Counted from the first letter of the stretch, positions 6,467 through 14,862 are shown. The stretch: DNA of 21,053 bases from an uncultured Bacteroidales bacterium (GCA_937902805.1 CALEMB010000017.1:1-21053); one strand, 5' to 3'. The notes: generated by a model from the sequence alone, not told the origin. Program-made: numbers and translations.

Positions 6467-7437
6467 GGGCTGTCTTCTTGTATTGTATCCTCCTCGTGGT
6501 GCCGTTTGTAGGCATTGATGATATCCGTCACCAATTTATGTCGCACCACGTCCTTGTCGTCCAAATAGATAAATTCAATGCCTTTCACGTCTTTAAGAAC
6601 CTCCATAGCCTGTGGTAATCCAGACGGTGTCCTAGGCGGCAGGTCGATTTGGGTGATGTCGCCGGTGACGATAAATTTGGCCGAGCGTCCCATGCGGGTG
6701 AGGAACATCTTCAGCTGGCTGCGCGTGGCGTTTTGTGCCTCGTCCAAGATAACAAAAGCATGGTCTAAAGTACGACCGCGCATGAAAGCCAGAGGTGCAA
6801 TCTCGATGGTGTGGTCTTCGAGATAGCCTTCCAACTTAGTGCCAGGAATCATATCGCGCAAAGCATCATAAAGCGGTTGCAGATATGGGTCGAGTTTGTC
6901 CTTCAGATCGCCGGGGAGGAAGCCCAGGTGCTCGTCAGCTTCGACGGCGGGACGAGTCAGGATGATGCGTCTCACTTGTTTGGCTTTCAAAGCCCTGACC
7001 GCTAAAGCCACAGCGGTGTAGGTTTTACCCGTTCCTGCAGGGCCGATAGCAAAGATTAAATCCTTCTGTTCTGAGGCCGTCACCATGCGCTTTTGGTTGG
7101 CGGTGATGGCCTTGATGGGCACACCGCTACGGCCAAAGACCAGTACATCGCTTTCCGACATCTTCCGTTGTAGTTCGCTGTCGGTGCTGGCCATCATCAC
7201 GTCTTCGACAGTTTGGGCGGTGAGTTTGCCGAAGCGTTCCAATTGCACCATCAAGGTTTCATAACGGCTGGAAAAATACTCAATCTCATCGTCGTCGCCA
7301 ATCACCTTCACGAAGTCGCCGCGCGCAATGATTTTCAGCTTGGGGAACATGCTCTTCACCAGCTCTAAATACTTGTCGTTAGGCCCGTGAAGTTCCTTAG
7401 GATCAACATTTTCTATCTGAAGAATCTGCTCTGCCAT
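6418..7437 (-). CDS. PhoH-family ATPase (PhoL-like)
   Basis: 339 residues from ATG 7437; a GTG at 7455 in frame would add six residues but lies at the edge of a repeat. An N-terminal KH-like part precedes the P-loop domain, with Walker A GPAGTGKT at about 132-139, RPAVEADEHLGFLPGD, and Walker B VILDEAQN near 228-236, then FIVTGDITQIDLP. PhoH proteins are cytoplasmic ATPases linked to RNA metabolism and often sit near ybeY or, in Bacteroidota, purC. The extreme C-terminus (SPSTSSGTVNLTETEGA) comes from repeat copy C rather than from the family core. Promoter at 7536-7543 and a 100-base leader containing another repeat. Confidence 0.93.
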   Translation of the reverse strand: MAEQILQIENVDPKELHGPNDKYLELVKSMFPKLKIIARGDFVKVIGDDDEIEYFSSRYETLMVQLERFGKLTAQTVEDVMMASTDSELQRKMSESDVLVFGRSGVPIKAITANQKRMVTASEQKDLIFAIGPAGTGKTYTAVALAVRALKAKQVRRIILTRPAVEADEHLGFLPGDLKDKLDPYLQPLYDALRDMIPGTKLEGYLEDHTIEIAPLAFMRGRTLDHAFVILDEAQNATRSQLKMFLTRMGRSAKFIVTGDITQIDLPPRTPSGLPQAMEVLKDVKGIEFIYLDDKDVVRHKLVTDIINAYKRHHEEDTIQEDSPSTSSGTVNLTETEGA

Positions 7438-7450
7438 GTCTATTGATTTT

Positions 7451-7520
7451 GACACGGGATGCGGGACTTTAGGACATGGGACAGTTCGTCCCGCAGTCTC
7501 GTGTCTCGTAGTCTCGAGTC
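7451..7520. repeat. GGGACTT / AGTCTCG repeat, copy 1
   Basis: A block of CGGGACTT, GGACATGGGAC units on the left and CCCGCAGTCTCG, GTGTCTCG, TAGTCTCG units on the right, able to fold on itself with G-C and G-T pairs. It lies in the phoH leader between its -7 element and ATG. A relative is at 10077-10150. Confidence 0.8.
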
Positions 7521-7535
7521 CTTATTTTATGCTTG

Positions 7536-7543
7536 CAAAGATA
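7536..7543 (-). promoter_or_regulatory. -7 element of phoH
   Basis: Minus-strand TATCTTTG followed by CAAG. No clear TTTG upstream. Transcription from here would put repeat copy 1 in the phoH leader. Confidence 0.55.
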
Positions 7544-7636
7544 GATTATTTTTCAGTTGTATCGTTCCCTGTGATGGCGGAAAGAAAAAATTGAAGTTTT
7601 TTTCGTTATCGTGTGGCGAAATTGCCATAAATGATT

Positions 7637-7644
7637 TAATTTTG
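7637..7644 (+). promoter_or_regulatory. -7 element of the DUF62 gene
   Basis: TAATTTTG followed by CAAAC, 29 bases before ATG 7674. The -33 box is not evident. Confidence 0.55.
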
Positions 7645-7673
7645 CAAACTCACTGAAAGGTCTACAAGGGACG

Positions 7674-8489
7674 ATGGCAATTATCACATTAACAAGCGAT
7701 TGGGGTACTAAAGATTATTACGCCGCTGCCGTGAAAGGCACTATTCTTTCACAGTTGCCGAATGCCACCATTGTTGATGTCACCCATGAAATCGAGGCAT
7801 TCAATGTTTCACAGGCGGGTTTTACCTTGAAAAACTGCTATCGCTGTTTCCCTCCTGGAACGATACACATCATTGCTGTCGACACGATTGAATCGGCGGA
7901 ATGTCCGCATGTGGTGGTGAAGGCCGAGGGTCAGTATTTTATCTCCACCGACAACGGCATTTTCAGCCATATTCTCGACGGCAAGTTTGATGAGGCGGTG
8001 TGCATTGACGTGATGCAGGACTCTGACTTTTTCACTTTTGCCACGCGCGACCGCTTTGCCAAAGTGGCGGTGATGCTGGCCAAAGGAGAACCGCTGTCGA
8101 GCATCGGTGAACCACGTCCAAAGTTGAATCCTGGTGGCGCTTTCTGTGCCGTGGCACGCGACAATACCATTGAAGGCGTAGTGATGCATATTGACTCTTA
8201 CGATAACCTGATCACCAACATCTCTCGTGAGTTGTTCGAGCAGGAACGCCGTGGCCGCGATTTCACCATCATGGTGAAAGGCGACCTGTACACCGTCGAC
8301 GAAATCTCCGACAGCTACCTTGATGTCGATGTGGTGGATCTTGTGGCCATCTTCGGCACGCACGGTTACCTCGAACTCGCCTTGAACAAAGCCAAACTGG
8401 CCTCGCTTTGCGGCATTGAGTTGAAGTCGACCATCAAGGTGGTTTTCGATGACGATAAAGAAACGACTGCTACAGATTTATTGTTCTGA
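7674..8489 (+). CDS. DUF62 / SAM hydroxide adenosyltransferase-like protein
   Basis: 271 residues. The fold signature of the SAM hydrolase/halogenase superfamily is clear: ITLTSDWGTKDYYAAAVKG at the start, VDVTHEIEAFNVSQAGFTL, FPPGTIHIIAVD, YFISTDNGIFS, and in the C-terminal domain IDSYDNLITNISRE. Characterised archaeal and bacterial members split S-adenosylmethionine to adenosine and methionine using an Asp-Arg-His triad. Asp70 is present, but the usual VDPGVG-plus-Arg segment reads VDTIESAE and the His of the usual FHGRD reads FATRD (Ala123). Activity is therefore uncertain. Its 3' end overlaps the convergent PAP2 gene by 12 bases. Confidence 0.85.
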   Translation: MAIITLTSDWGTKDYYAAAVKGTILSQLPNATIVDVTHEIEAFNVSQAGFTLKNCYRCFPPGTIHIIAVDTIESAECPHVVVKAEGQYFISTDNGIFSHILDGKFDEAVCIDVMQDSDFFTFATRDRFAKVAVMLAKGEPLSSIGEPRPKLNPGGAFCAVARDNTIEGVVMHIDSYDNLITNISRELFEQERRGRDFTIMVKGDLYTVDEISDSYLDVDVVDLVAIFGTHGYLELALNKAKLASLCGIELKSTIKVVFDDDKETTATDLLF

Positions 8490-9053
8490 TTTCCAAGTTT
8501 TTCTTTGGATGCTTTGGAATACTTTCCAAAGCACCAAGCCTATGAGTATGCCTAGGATGGCACCGCAGATGATGTCTCCAGGGTAGTGGTAGCCAATATA
8601 GATACGGCTATAGCTGGAGATAAAGGCCCACAAATACAGTGCAAGGCCCGCCCATGGACGGTAATTGCGCAAGACTGGTGTGAGAAAAGCCGCAATGGCA
8701 AAAGTGTTGGCGGCATGAGAGGAGACGAAGCTATATTTCCCTCCTGCCATGCCTTTTGGGAGATATATTATATCTTGTAAATCAGCATTATAACAAGGTC
8801 TTAGCCGTTGAAACAGGGGCTTGCAGACATGAGCGGACAGCTGGTCGGAGCAGAGCACCACCACACCGATAGCGAGGAAGACCCACCAACAGCGTTTGCC
8901 ATACTGCTTCACCGTCCAATATATTAATAATAGGTATAGCGGGAGCCACGCCCACATGTCGGTGATGAGCACCATCACCTTGTCCAACCAATCAACGTGG
9001 AGGCCATTGAGGAAGAGGAAAAGGTCAGTATCTATGGTGGAAAGTTGGTCCAT
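8478..9053 (-). CDS. PAP2-family membrane phosphatase
   Basis: 191 residues from ATG 9053 (an in-frame TTG at 9059 is less likely). The three acid-phosphatase motifs are present: K-x6-RP as KPLFQRLRP near residue 80, SSHAANT in place of PSGH near 114, and SRIYIGYHYPGDIICG near 150, giving the catalytic Lys/Arg, His and Arg/His residues. About five hydrophobic segments place it in the inner membrane. Candidate substrates are undecaprenyl pyrophosphate or phosphatidylglycerol phosphate; the sequence cannot decide. Its ATG shares one base with the obg stop (TAATG), so translation is probably coupled, and it may be the last gene of the PSP1-to-PAP2 run. Confidence 0.9.
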   Translation of the reverse strand: MDQLSTIDTDLFLFLNGLHVDWLDKVMVLITDMWAWLPLYLLLIYWTVKQYGKRCWWVFLAIGVVVLCSDQLSAHVCKPLFQRLRPCYNADLQDIIYLPKGMAGGKYSFVSSHAANTFAIAAFLTPVLRNYRPWAGLALYLWAFISSYSRIYIGYHYPGDIICGAILGILIGLVLWKVFQSIQRKTWKSEQ

Positions 9054-10063
9054 TACCAATCCTCCCCTTCGTCAGATTTATTCAGCGTTAGCCAAATCAG
9101 GTCTTTCAGTTCGTCGATGCCTTGCTGGGCTACGGAGCTGATAAAGACATGCGGTACTTTCTTGGGCAGGTGTTTCTTGACATCCTTGATAGTGTCGTCG
9201 TCCACGAGGTCGCACTTCGTAATAGCCAGAATGCGGTCCTTGTCCATCAGTTCAGGGTTGTATTTCTTCAGCTCGTTGAGGAGAATGTCGTATTCTTTTT
9301 TCACGTCCTCGGTATTGGCAGGTACCATGAAGAGCAGGGTGGAGTTTCTTTCAATATGTCTCAGGAACCTGATACCTAACCCTTTACCTTCTGCTGCACC
9401 TTCGATAATGCCGGGGATGTCGGCCATGACAAAGCTTCTATGTCCGCGATAGCTGACGATGCCGAGGTTGGGCACTAAAGTGGTGAAAGGATAGTCTGCG
9501 ATTTCGGGCTTAGCCGCCGAAACGACTGACAATAGAGTAGACTTGCCTGCGTTGGGGAAGCCCACCAGTCCGACATCAGCCAGCAGCTTGAGTTCCAAGG
9601 TAATCCATTCCTCTAGGCAAGGCTCGCCTGGTTGTGCGAACTTGGGTGCCTGCAAGGTGGCTGTCTTGAAGAAGGCGTTGCCTTTGCCACCGCGACCGCC
9701 TTTCAGCAGGATGACCTCTTGTTTGTCCTCAGTGATTTCACCCAATAGGGTGTGGTCTTCGGCACGATAGGCCACCGTACCCAGCGGCACATCAATATAG
9801 ACATCATCGCCAGCGGCACCTGTCAGTTGGTTTTTGCCTCCTGGAACGCCATCGCCAGCGTAGATATGCTTTGTGTAACGCAGGTGCAGCAAAGTCCACA
9901 GCTGGGCATTGCCGCGCAGGATGACGTTGCCGCCACGACCACCGTCACCGCCGTCGGGACCACCCTTGGGGATATATTTCTCCCTGCGGAAATGCAGCGA
10001 GCCGGAGCCGCCTTTGCCCGAGCGGCAGAATATCTTTACGTAATCTACAAAGTTTGAAGTCAT
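9053..10063 (-). CDS. obg: Obg/CgtA GTPase
   Basis: 336 residues. The glycine-rich Obg domain occupies residues 1-160 (SGKGGSGSLHFRREKYIPKGGPDGGDGGRGGN), followed by the G domain with G1 GFPNAGKS at 168-175, switch I YPFTTLVPNLG, G3 DIPG at 215-218, G4 TKCD at 282-285 and G5 SSVAQQG. There is no C-terminal OCT domain, as in many short Obg proteins. It is an essential 50S ribosome-assembly and stress-linked GTPase in the cytoplasm. It lies 90 bases after PBP1A with repeat copy 2 in the gap, and one base overlaps the PAP2 start. Confidence 0.97.
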   Translation of the reverse strand: MTSNFVDYVKIFCRSGKGGSGSLHFRREKYIPKGGPDGGDGGRGGNVILRGNAQLWTLLHLRYTKHIYAGDGVPGGKNQLTGAAGDDVYIDVPLGTVAYRAEDHTLLGEITEDKQEVILLKGGRGGKGNAFFKTATLQAPKFAQPGEPCLEEWITLELKLLADVGLVGFPNAGKSTLLSVVSAAKPEIADYPFTTLVPNLGIVSYRGHRSFVMADIPGIIEGAAEGKGLGIRFLRHIERNSTLLFMVPANTEDVKKEYDILLNELKKYNPELMDKDRILAITKCDLVDDDTIKDVKKHLPKKVPHVFISSVAQQGIDELKDLIWLTLNKSDEGEDW

Positions 10064-10076
10064 AATATCATAATTT

Positions 10077-10150
10077 GACTTCGGGACTTCGAGACTTGGG
10101 ACTTCGGGACTTTTTCGTCTCGCAGTCTCGCAGTCTCGCAGTCTCGTGTC
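10077..10150. repeat. GGGACTT / AGTCTCG repeat, copy 2
   Basis: On the left, alternating GACTTCGGGACTTCGAGACTT-type units; on the right, CGTCTCG followed by three CAGTCTCG units. The two sides can fold with G-T pairs around TTTTT. It fills the gap between the PBP1A stop and the obg start, so it would be in the obg leader. Confidence 0.85.
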
Positions 10151-10153
10151 TGA

Positions 10154-12409
10154 TTAAAACTCATCAATGTATTCCACACCCTCGTCGTTGTCGTAGCGGT
10201 CGCAGTCGAAGTTGAGGTCGACGCCAGGGATGTTGGGTTTGGTGAAGTCACCCTTGCTGATGCCCAAGCTCTTATCGGCATACACCTTTTTCATGTATAG
10301 TGCCCAGATGGGTAATGCCGTATGGGAGCCTTGTCCAAGCTTGGTGGAGCGGAAGTGTACACTACGGTCTTCAGCACCTACCCATACGCCTGTGGTGAGG
10401 TCGGGGGTGATGCCCATAAAGTAACCGTCGCTTTGTTTTTGTGTGGTGCCCGTCTTGCCGGCGATGGGGTTGTTGAAGCCATAGTACGACCTGAGTCGGA
10501 TACCTGTGCCGCTTTGCACCACGCCCTTCATCAGTTCCACCATCTTGTAGGCCGTCAGTTCGCTCATGGCCTCCGACTCTTCGGAGCTGAAACGTTGGAT
10601 GACATTGCCATTCTTGTCTTCAATGCGGGTGATGAACATGGGCTTGATATATACGCCTTGGTTGGCAAAGGTGCTCATGGCCCCGACCATCTCGATGAGC
10701 TTCAAGTCGCAGACGCCCAAGCAGATGGCAGGCACGGCATCAATCGGTGACTCCACACCCATGCGACGGGCTTGTGCGATGACGGCGTTGGGGCCAAATT
10801 GGTTCATCAAGTAAGCCGAAATCCAGTTGTTGGATTGTGCCAAGGCAGATTTCAAGGTGATTTCTTCGCCTACATTACCTCCCGAGTTACCGGGTGACCA
10901 GATATTTCCGTCTTCCAGTTGGATGTTGTATTGGATGTTCGGGATTCTTGTGCAGGGCGTGTATTCACCTTCTTGCATGGCCAATGAATACAGGAATGGC
11001 TTGAAGGTGGAGCCCACCTGACGGCGCGCCTGTGTGACGTGGTCATACTTGAAGAAGCGGTAATCCAGGCCACCGACGTAGGCCTTGACATGGCCCGTGT
11101 GCGACTCGATGGAGATAAGGCTGGCTTGCAGAAACCACTTGTAATAACGAATGGAATCCATGGGCGACATGATGGTGTCGACGGGTCCGTGCCATGAGAA
11201 TACCGTCATGGGCACGGGGCGTTCAAAGTTGGCCTTAATGGAATCCAGTGGCATTCCGCTGTTCTTGAGGTTGCGGTAGCGGTCGCTGCGCTTCATCGAG
11301 GTTTCGAGGATATGGTCGATTTCATCAGCAGTGACATTGGAGAACGGTGCGTTCTTCTGTCCTTTCCAGTGGTTGTAAAACATCGGCTGCAATTCCTTAC
11401 CCATGAATTCTTTGACGGCTTCTTCGGCATAATGCTGCATGCGTGAGTCGATGGTGGTGTAGATGCGCAGACCGTCACGGTAGATGTTGTAAGGCTGGCC
11501 GTCGGCACGGGTAGTGTTTTTGGCCCATTCGTTCAGCTCACCTCTCAGGAATTCACGGAAATAGGTAGCTTGGCCGCTGTTGTGGTCCTTGACGCTGAAG
11601 TGCGACATGTCGATGGGAATCAACGAGATGGAGTCGCATTCGGTCTGGGTGATGAAGCCGTTTTCAGCCATTTTTTTAAGGACAAGGTTACGACGGCTCA
11701 AAGAATTATTGGGGTTACGCACAGGACTGTAGCGTGTCGGGGCGTTGACAACACCAGCCATTAAAGCGCATTCCTCGATGTTCATCTCGCTGGGTTTCTT
11801 GTCGAAGAAGGTGCTGGCTGCGGAGCGGATACCATAGGCGTTGTGGCCGAAAGCCACAGTGTTGAGGTACATCGCAATAATCTCTTCCTTGGAGTAGTTA
11901 TGCTCCAACTTGGTCGCGGTAATCCACTCCTGGAACTTACGCAACACGAGTTTGGACTTGCTCAGGTTCTCTCCACGAGGGAAGAGGTTCTTGGCCAGCT
12001 GCTGTGTGATGGTGGAGCCACCGCCTTTTTTCCTGCCCGTGATCACACCGAAGGCCACGCGGAACAAGGCGCGTTCGTCGATGCCGGAATGCTCCGTGAA
12101 ACGTTCGTCCTCGATACTGATGAGGGCTTCGGGCATATAGTGTGACAACTCGGAATAGCGCACATTGGAGCGGTTTTCAATATAATAGGTGCCCAACACC
12201 TTGCCGTCGGCGGAGATGATTTCCGTGGCCAGGTTGGTGCGGGGATTTTCGAGTTCGTCGAAGGTAGGCATGGTACCGAAAACGCCTTTGGCGACGCAAA
12301 AGAAGAACAAGATGACCAAGAGCAGCAGCACCCCGAAGATAATCCACAGGTTGCGGATGGCCTTCATTAGGCCATTTTGTTGCTTCGTATTATCCTTGTT
12401 TTTTTTCAT
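10154..12409 (-). CDS. Class A penicillin-binding protein (PBP1A type)
   Basis: 751 residues. A short cytoplasmic tail and one membrane anchor (about 20-42) precede the glycosyltransferase family 51 domain: catalytic Glu in SIEDERFTEHSGID (about 99-111) and GGSTITQQLAKNLF (130-143). The transpeptidase domain has SxxK as STFK (467-470), SNN (526-528) and KTG (652-654), all intact. It polymerises and crosslinks peptidoglycan on the outer face of the inner membrane. Its start lies 3 bases after the gldH stop, so the two are co-transcribed. No fusion or truncation is seen. Confidence 0.96.
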   Translation of the reverse strand: MKKNKDNTKQQNGLMKAIRNLWIIFGVLLLLVILFFFCVAKGVFGTMPTFDELENPRTNLATEIISADGKVLGTYYIENRSNVRYSELSHYMPEALISIEDERFTEHSGIDERALFRVAFGVITGRKKGGGSTITQQLAKNLFPRGENLSKSKLVLRKFQEWITATKLEHNYSKEEIIAMYLNTVAFGHNAYGIRSAASTFFDKKPSEMNIEECALMAGVVNAPTRYSPVRNPNNSLSRRNLVLKKMAENGFITQTECDSISLIPIDMSHFSVKDHNSGQATYFREFLRGELNEWAKNTTRADGQPYNIYRDGLRIYTTIDSRMQHYAEEAVKEFMGKELQPMFYNHWKGQKNAPFSNVTADEIDHILETSMKRSDRYRNLKNSGMPLDSIKANFERPVPMTVFSWHGPVDTIMSPMDSIRYYKWFLQASLISIESHTGHVKAYVGGLDYRFFKYDHVTQARRQVGSTFKPFLYSLAMQEGEYTPCTRIPNIQYNIQLEDGNIWSPGNSGGNVGEEITLKSALAQSNNWISAYLMNQFGPNAVIAQARRMGVESPIDAVPAICLGVCDLKLIEMVGAMSTFANQGVYIKPMFITRIEDKNGNVIQRFSSEESEAMSELTAYKMVELMKGVVQSGTGIRLRSYYGFNNPIAGKTGTTQKQSDGYFMGITPDLTTGVWVGAEDRSVHFRSTKLGQGSHTALPIWALYMKKVYADKSLGISKGDFTKPNIPGVDLNFDCDRYDNDEGVEYIDEF

Positions 12410-12412
12410 ATC

Positions 12413-12865
12413 TTATTGTTTTTCAATGTAAAGACCAATGTCAGAGATGCCCTTTAACGCAGGCTCTCGCATGGCTTGTTCGATTTCAAAATGATAGGTG
12501 CCTGACAAGGGAAAACGCAGGTTTTCGTTGAGCGGGACAATAAGGTCACGCATGGAGCCACTACTCTTGCCAATCCACCGACCTTCTGGCGTGGCGAGGG
12601 TGCATTCTATGGTATCGTGCGTGATGTTGCCGTTGGGCATTTTGGTATGTAGGAAGACGAAAAGGTTACTGTAGCGGTAGTTTTCCAGATGGCGCAGGCC
12701 GATGCCGAAAACGTAACCGCTGAGGGTGTCGTCAATGGGTACGTCGAAGGCGACGTGGTAGTTCTGATCCCATTCCGCCTCGGGGATGACGGCGCGCATG
12801 TTGAAGTTGCTGCTGGTGCAGCTTGCAAACGCCAATAACAATACAATATACAACAGCTTTTTCAT
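12413..12865 (-). CDS. gldH: Gliding-motility lipoprotein GldH
   Basis: 150 residues. A lipoprotein signal ends at LAFASC, so Cys16 should be lipidated. The mature part has FDVPIDDTLSGYVFGIGLRHLENYRYSNLFVFLHTKMPNG, THDTIECTLATPEGRWIGKSSGSMRDLIVPLNENLRFPLSGTYHFEIEQAMR, a pattern I recognise as GldH, with final DIGLYIEK. GldH is needed for gliding in flavobacteria but also occurs in non-gliding Bacteroidales, where its role is unclear. The position between PSP1 and PBP1A matches the usual Bacteroidota order. It overlaps the PSP1 stop by one base (TGATG). Confidence 0.88.
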   Translation of the reverse strand: MKKLLYIVLLLAFASCTSSNFNMRAVIPEAEWDQNYHVAFDVPIDDTLSGYVFGIGLRHLENYRYSNLFVFLHTKMPNGNITHDTIECTLATPEGRWIGKSSGSMRDLIVPLNENLRFPLSGTYHFEIEQAMREPALKGISDIGLYIEKQ

Positions 12866-13983
12866 CAGTCACTCATTTTCTTAAGGTCCGCTTCGCCATA
12901 GCCTTCGTTGGTGTTGGTATGGGCTTCTTGCGTGATGGCGTAATCTTCCAATTTCTTGGGTTTTTGTCCCTTCTTGTTCATGGCGATAATGTCCTTCACC
13001 TTGTCGACGGGGATGGCCATGATGTTGCCTTTGTCGGTGGTGTAGGAATACCACATGATGCCTTTGAAGACATCGTTTTTTTGGTGCACGGCATCGCCGC
13101 TCTCGAAATGCAGCACGATGTTGGGGTCGGAAAAAGCTTTCAGTGCCTCCACGTAGGCTTCATATTCGAAGTTAAGGCAGCATTTCAGTTTGCCACACAT
13201 GCCAGCCAGCTTTTGCGGGTTGGGGGAGAGCTGTTGTACGCGGGCCACGTTGGTGGTCACCGATTGGAAGTCGCTGATCCACGAGGCGCAGCAAAGCTCA
13301 CGGCCACAGGAACCGAGGCCGCCCAACTTGGCCGACTCTTGGCGTACACCGATTTGCCTCATCTCAATGCGGATGTGGAACTCCTCCGCCAGTTTCTTGA
13401 TGAGCTCGCGGAAGTCGACACGGCCATCAGCGGTATAATAGAAGATGGCTTTTGTCTTGTCGCCTTGGTATTCGACGTCGTTGAGCTTCATCTCTAGCCC
13501 GAGGTTGTCGATGATGGTGCGGGTGCGCGCCAAAGTGCTGTCTTCCAATTGGATGGCGGAGAGAAACTTCTCTACATCATTGATTCTTGCGCGACGGTAG
13601 ATTTTCTTCATCTCTTCCATCGGCGTGCGGAATCTCTTGCGTTTCATCTGGCGTTTCACGATGTCGCCCAGCAGGGTGACGATGCCAATGTCGTGTCCGA
13701 TGGCGGTCTCCACGGCGACAAACTCGCCCACCTCCAGTTCAAGGTCTTCGGGATAGGTGAAGTAATCCTTGCGGTCGTTTTTGAAACGTACCTCTGCCAG
13801 ACAGACATTGCTTTTCACTTCTTGGTTCTCATAGTCCTTCAACCAGTCGAATTGGCTTAGTTTGCAGCGACCGCACGATAGCACCTTTTGGCCCGTGTTG
13901 TAGGTTGTTCCAAGGGTGCATCCTCGGTTTAGCAGTTGTCCATCAATGCTTTTAATATCGTTTTTCTGTTGATTATCAGTCAT
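12865..13983 (-). CDS. PSP1-domain protein (RicT/YaaT-like)
   Basis: 372 residues from ATG 13983 (MTDNQQKND); a longer frame to 14064 would run over the promoter. Cysteine clusters CGRCKLSQFDW near the start, LGGLGSCGRELCCASW and MCGKLKCCLNFEYE in the core are the hallmarks of the PSP1/RicT family. In Bacillus, RicT is part of an Fe-S-bearing complex that aids RNase Y in mRNA processing; the Bacteroidota role is not established. It heads the leftward run PSP1-gldH-PBP1A, with its own promoter at 14019-14026. Confidence 0.9.
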   Translation of the reverse strand: MTDNQQKNDIKSIDGQLLNRGCTLGTTYNTGQKVLSCGRCKLSQFDWLKDYENQEVKSNVCLAEVRFKNDRKDYFTYPEDLELEVGEFVAVETAIGHDIGIVTLLGDIVKRQMKRKRFRTPMEEMKKIYRRARINDVEKFLSAIQLEDSTLARTRTIIDNLGLEMKLNDVEYQGDKTKAIFYYTADGRVDFRELIKKLAEEFHIRIEMRQIGVRQESAKLGGLGSCGRELCCASWISDFQSVTTNVARVQQLSPNPQKLAGMCGKLKCCLNFEYEAYVEALKAFSDPNIVLHFESGDAVHQKNDVFKGIMWYSYTTDKGNIMAIPVDKVKDIIAMNKKGQKPKKLEDYAITQEAHTNTNEGYGEADLKKMSD

Positions 13984-14015
13984 TTGATTGTATAGCTTGT
14001 GTAATTGTGTATAAA

Positions 14016-14048
14016 TTGCAAAAATACAAAAAATATTGTTTACCTTTG
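14016..14048 (+). promoter_or_regulatory. Promoter of lemA
   Basis: TTG (14016-14018), 22 bases, TACCTTTG (14041-14048). The -33 box touches the -7 of the divergent PSP1 promoter. Confidence 0.6.
14019..14026 (-). promoter_or_regulatory. -7 element of PSP1
   Basis: Minus-strand TATTTTTG followed by CAATTT, 36 bases before ATG 13983. It is immediately beside the lemA -33 box. Confidence 0.6.
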
Positions 14049-14106
14049 CACTCTGATATAACATCGCTGAGAATCATATTATTGTCCAACTAAAAACTAT
14101 AGAAAA

Positions 14107-14697
14107 ATGAAAAAAGGTCTTATTTTGATTATCGCCCTTGTCGTCGTGGCCATTGTATGGGGCGTGAGCATCTACAACGGCTTGGTTACCAAGCAAGAAG
14201 GTGTCGAAAAAGCCATCGGTAACGTGCAGACGGCATTCCAAAAGCGCGCCGACCTGATCCCCAACCTCGTCGCCACGGTGAAAAACTATGCTGAATATGA
14301 GGCTGGCACTTTGACGGCTGTCGTCGAGGCCCGTGCCAAGGCTACTTCCGTCACTCTCGACCCGACTAACCTCACTGAGGAGAGCTTGAAGACTTACATG
14401 AACGCCCAAAGTGAATTGTCGGGCGCCCTCTCTCGCCTTTTGGTCACTATTGAGCAGTATCCCGACCTGAAAGCGAACCAGAACTACCTCGATTTGCAGT
14501 CGCAATTGGAAGGTTGCGAGAACGGCATCGCCAATGCGAGAAGGGAATGGCAGGAGGCTGTGCAGACCTACAACACGGCTGCACGTCGCTTCCCCGCCAA
14601 CATCATCGCTGGCATGTTCGGTTTCGAGAAGGCCCCATATTTTGAGGCTTCTGAGGCGGCTCAGCAGGCTCCCGATGTGAAGAGTCTTTTTGAATAG
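14107..14697 (+). CDS. LemA-family membrane protein
   Basis: 196 residues. One N-terminal membrane segment (about 4-24) is followed by the all-helical LemA domain: YNGLVTKQEGVEKAIGNVQTAFQKRADLIPNLVATVKNYAEYE, the coiled middle, and the C-terminal NTAARRFPANIIAGMFGFEKAPYFEA motif. The helical part should face the periplasm. The function of LemA proteins is not settled. In many genomes lemA is followed by TPM-domain genes; here a strong terminator and then the mobile element follow at once. Confidence 0.95.
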   Translation: MKKGLILIIALVVVAIVWGVSIYNGLVTKQEGVEKAIGNVQTAFQKRADLIPNLVATVKNYAEYEAGTLTAVVEARAKATSVTLDPTNLTEESLKTYMNAQSELSGALSRLLVTIEQYPDLKANQNYLDLQSQLEGCENGIANARREWQEAVQTYNTAARRFPANIIAGMFGFEKAPYFEASEAAQQAPDVKSLFE

Positions 14698-14727
14698 TTT
14701 AGGTAGGCCCGCAAGATGGCAGAATAG

Positions 14728-14757
14728 AAAAAGAGCAGCTCCAGAGCTGCTCTTTTT
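14728..14757. terminator. Terminator after lemA
   Basis: A perfect 14-pair stem AAAAAGAGCAGCTC (14728-14741) with GAGCTGCTCTTTTT (14744-14757) around a 2-base gap, with A and T runs on both flanks. It marks the likely left border of native chromosome. Confidence 0.92.
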
Positions 14758-14823
14758 GTTGGTACCGAAGGCCGATACAAAACCGATATACCAAAGGAAA
14801 TTAAGAGAAACAAAACGAATAAA

Positions 14824-14839
14824 AATCAACAAGTTACAA
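14824..14839 (+). repeat. Left copy of the 16-base inverted repeat (att candidate)
   Basis: AATCAACAAGTTACAA; the reverse complement of 20991-21006 (AATCAACGAGTTACAA in this sense) differs at one base. Confidence 0.6.
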
Positions 14840-14862
14840 AATACTTGTTTTCCTTTTATTTC

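Noticed and set aside
9053..10063. Defective G4 motif in Obg (TKCD instead of NKxD)
   Set aside because: Thr at the first position is an accepted variant (N/T-K-x-D), so GTP binding is not in doubt.
12823..13497. Rightward 224-residue frame opposite PSP1
   Set aside because: Antisense shadow of the cysteine-rich PSP1 gene; composition is not protein-like.
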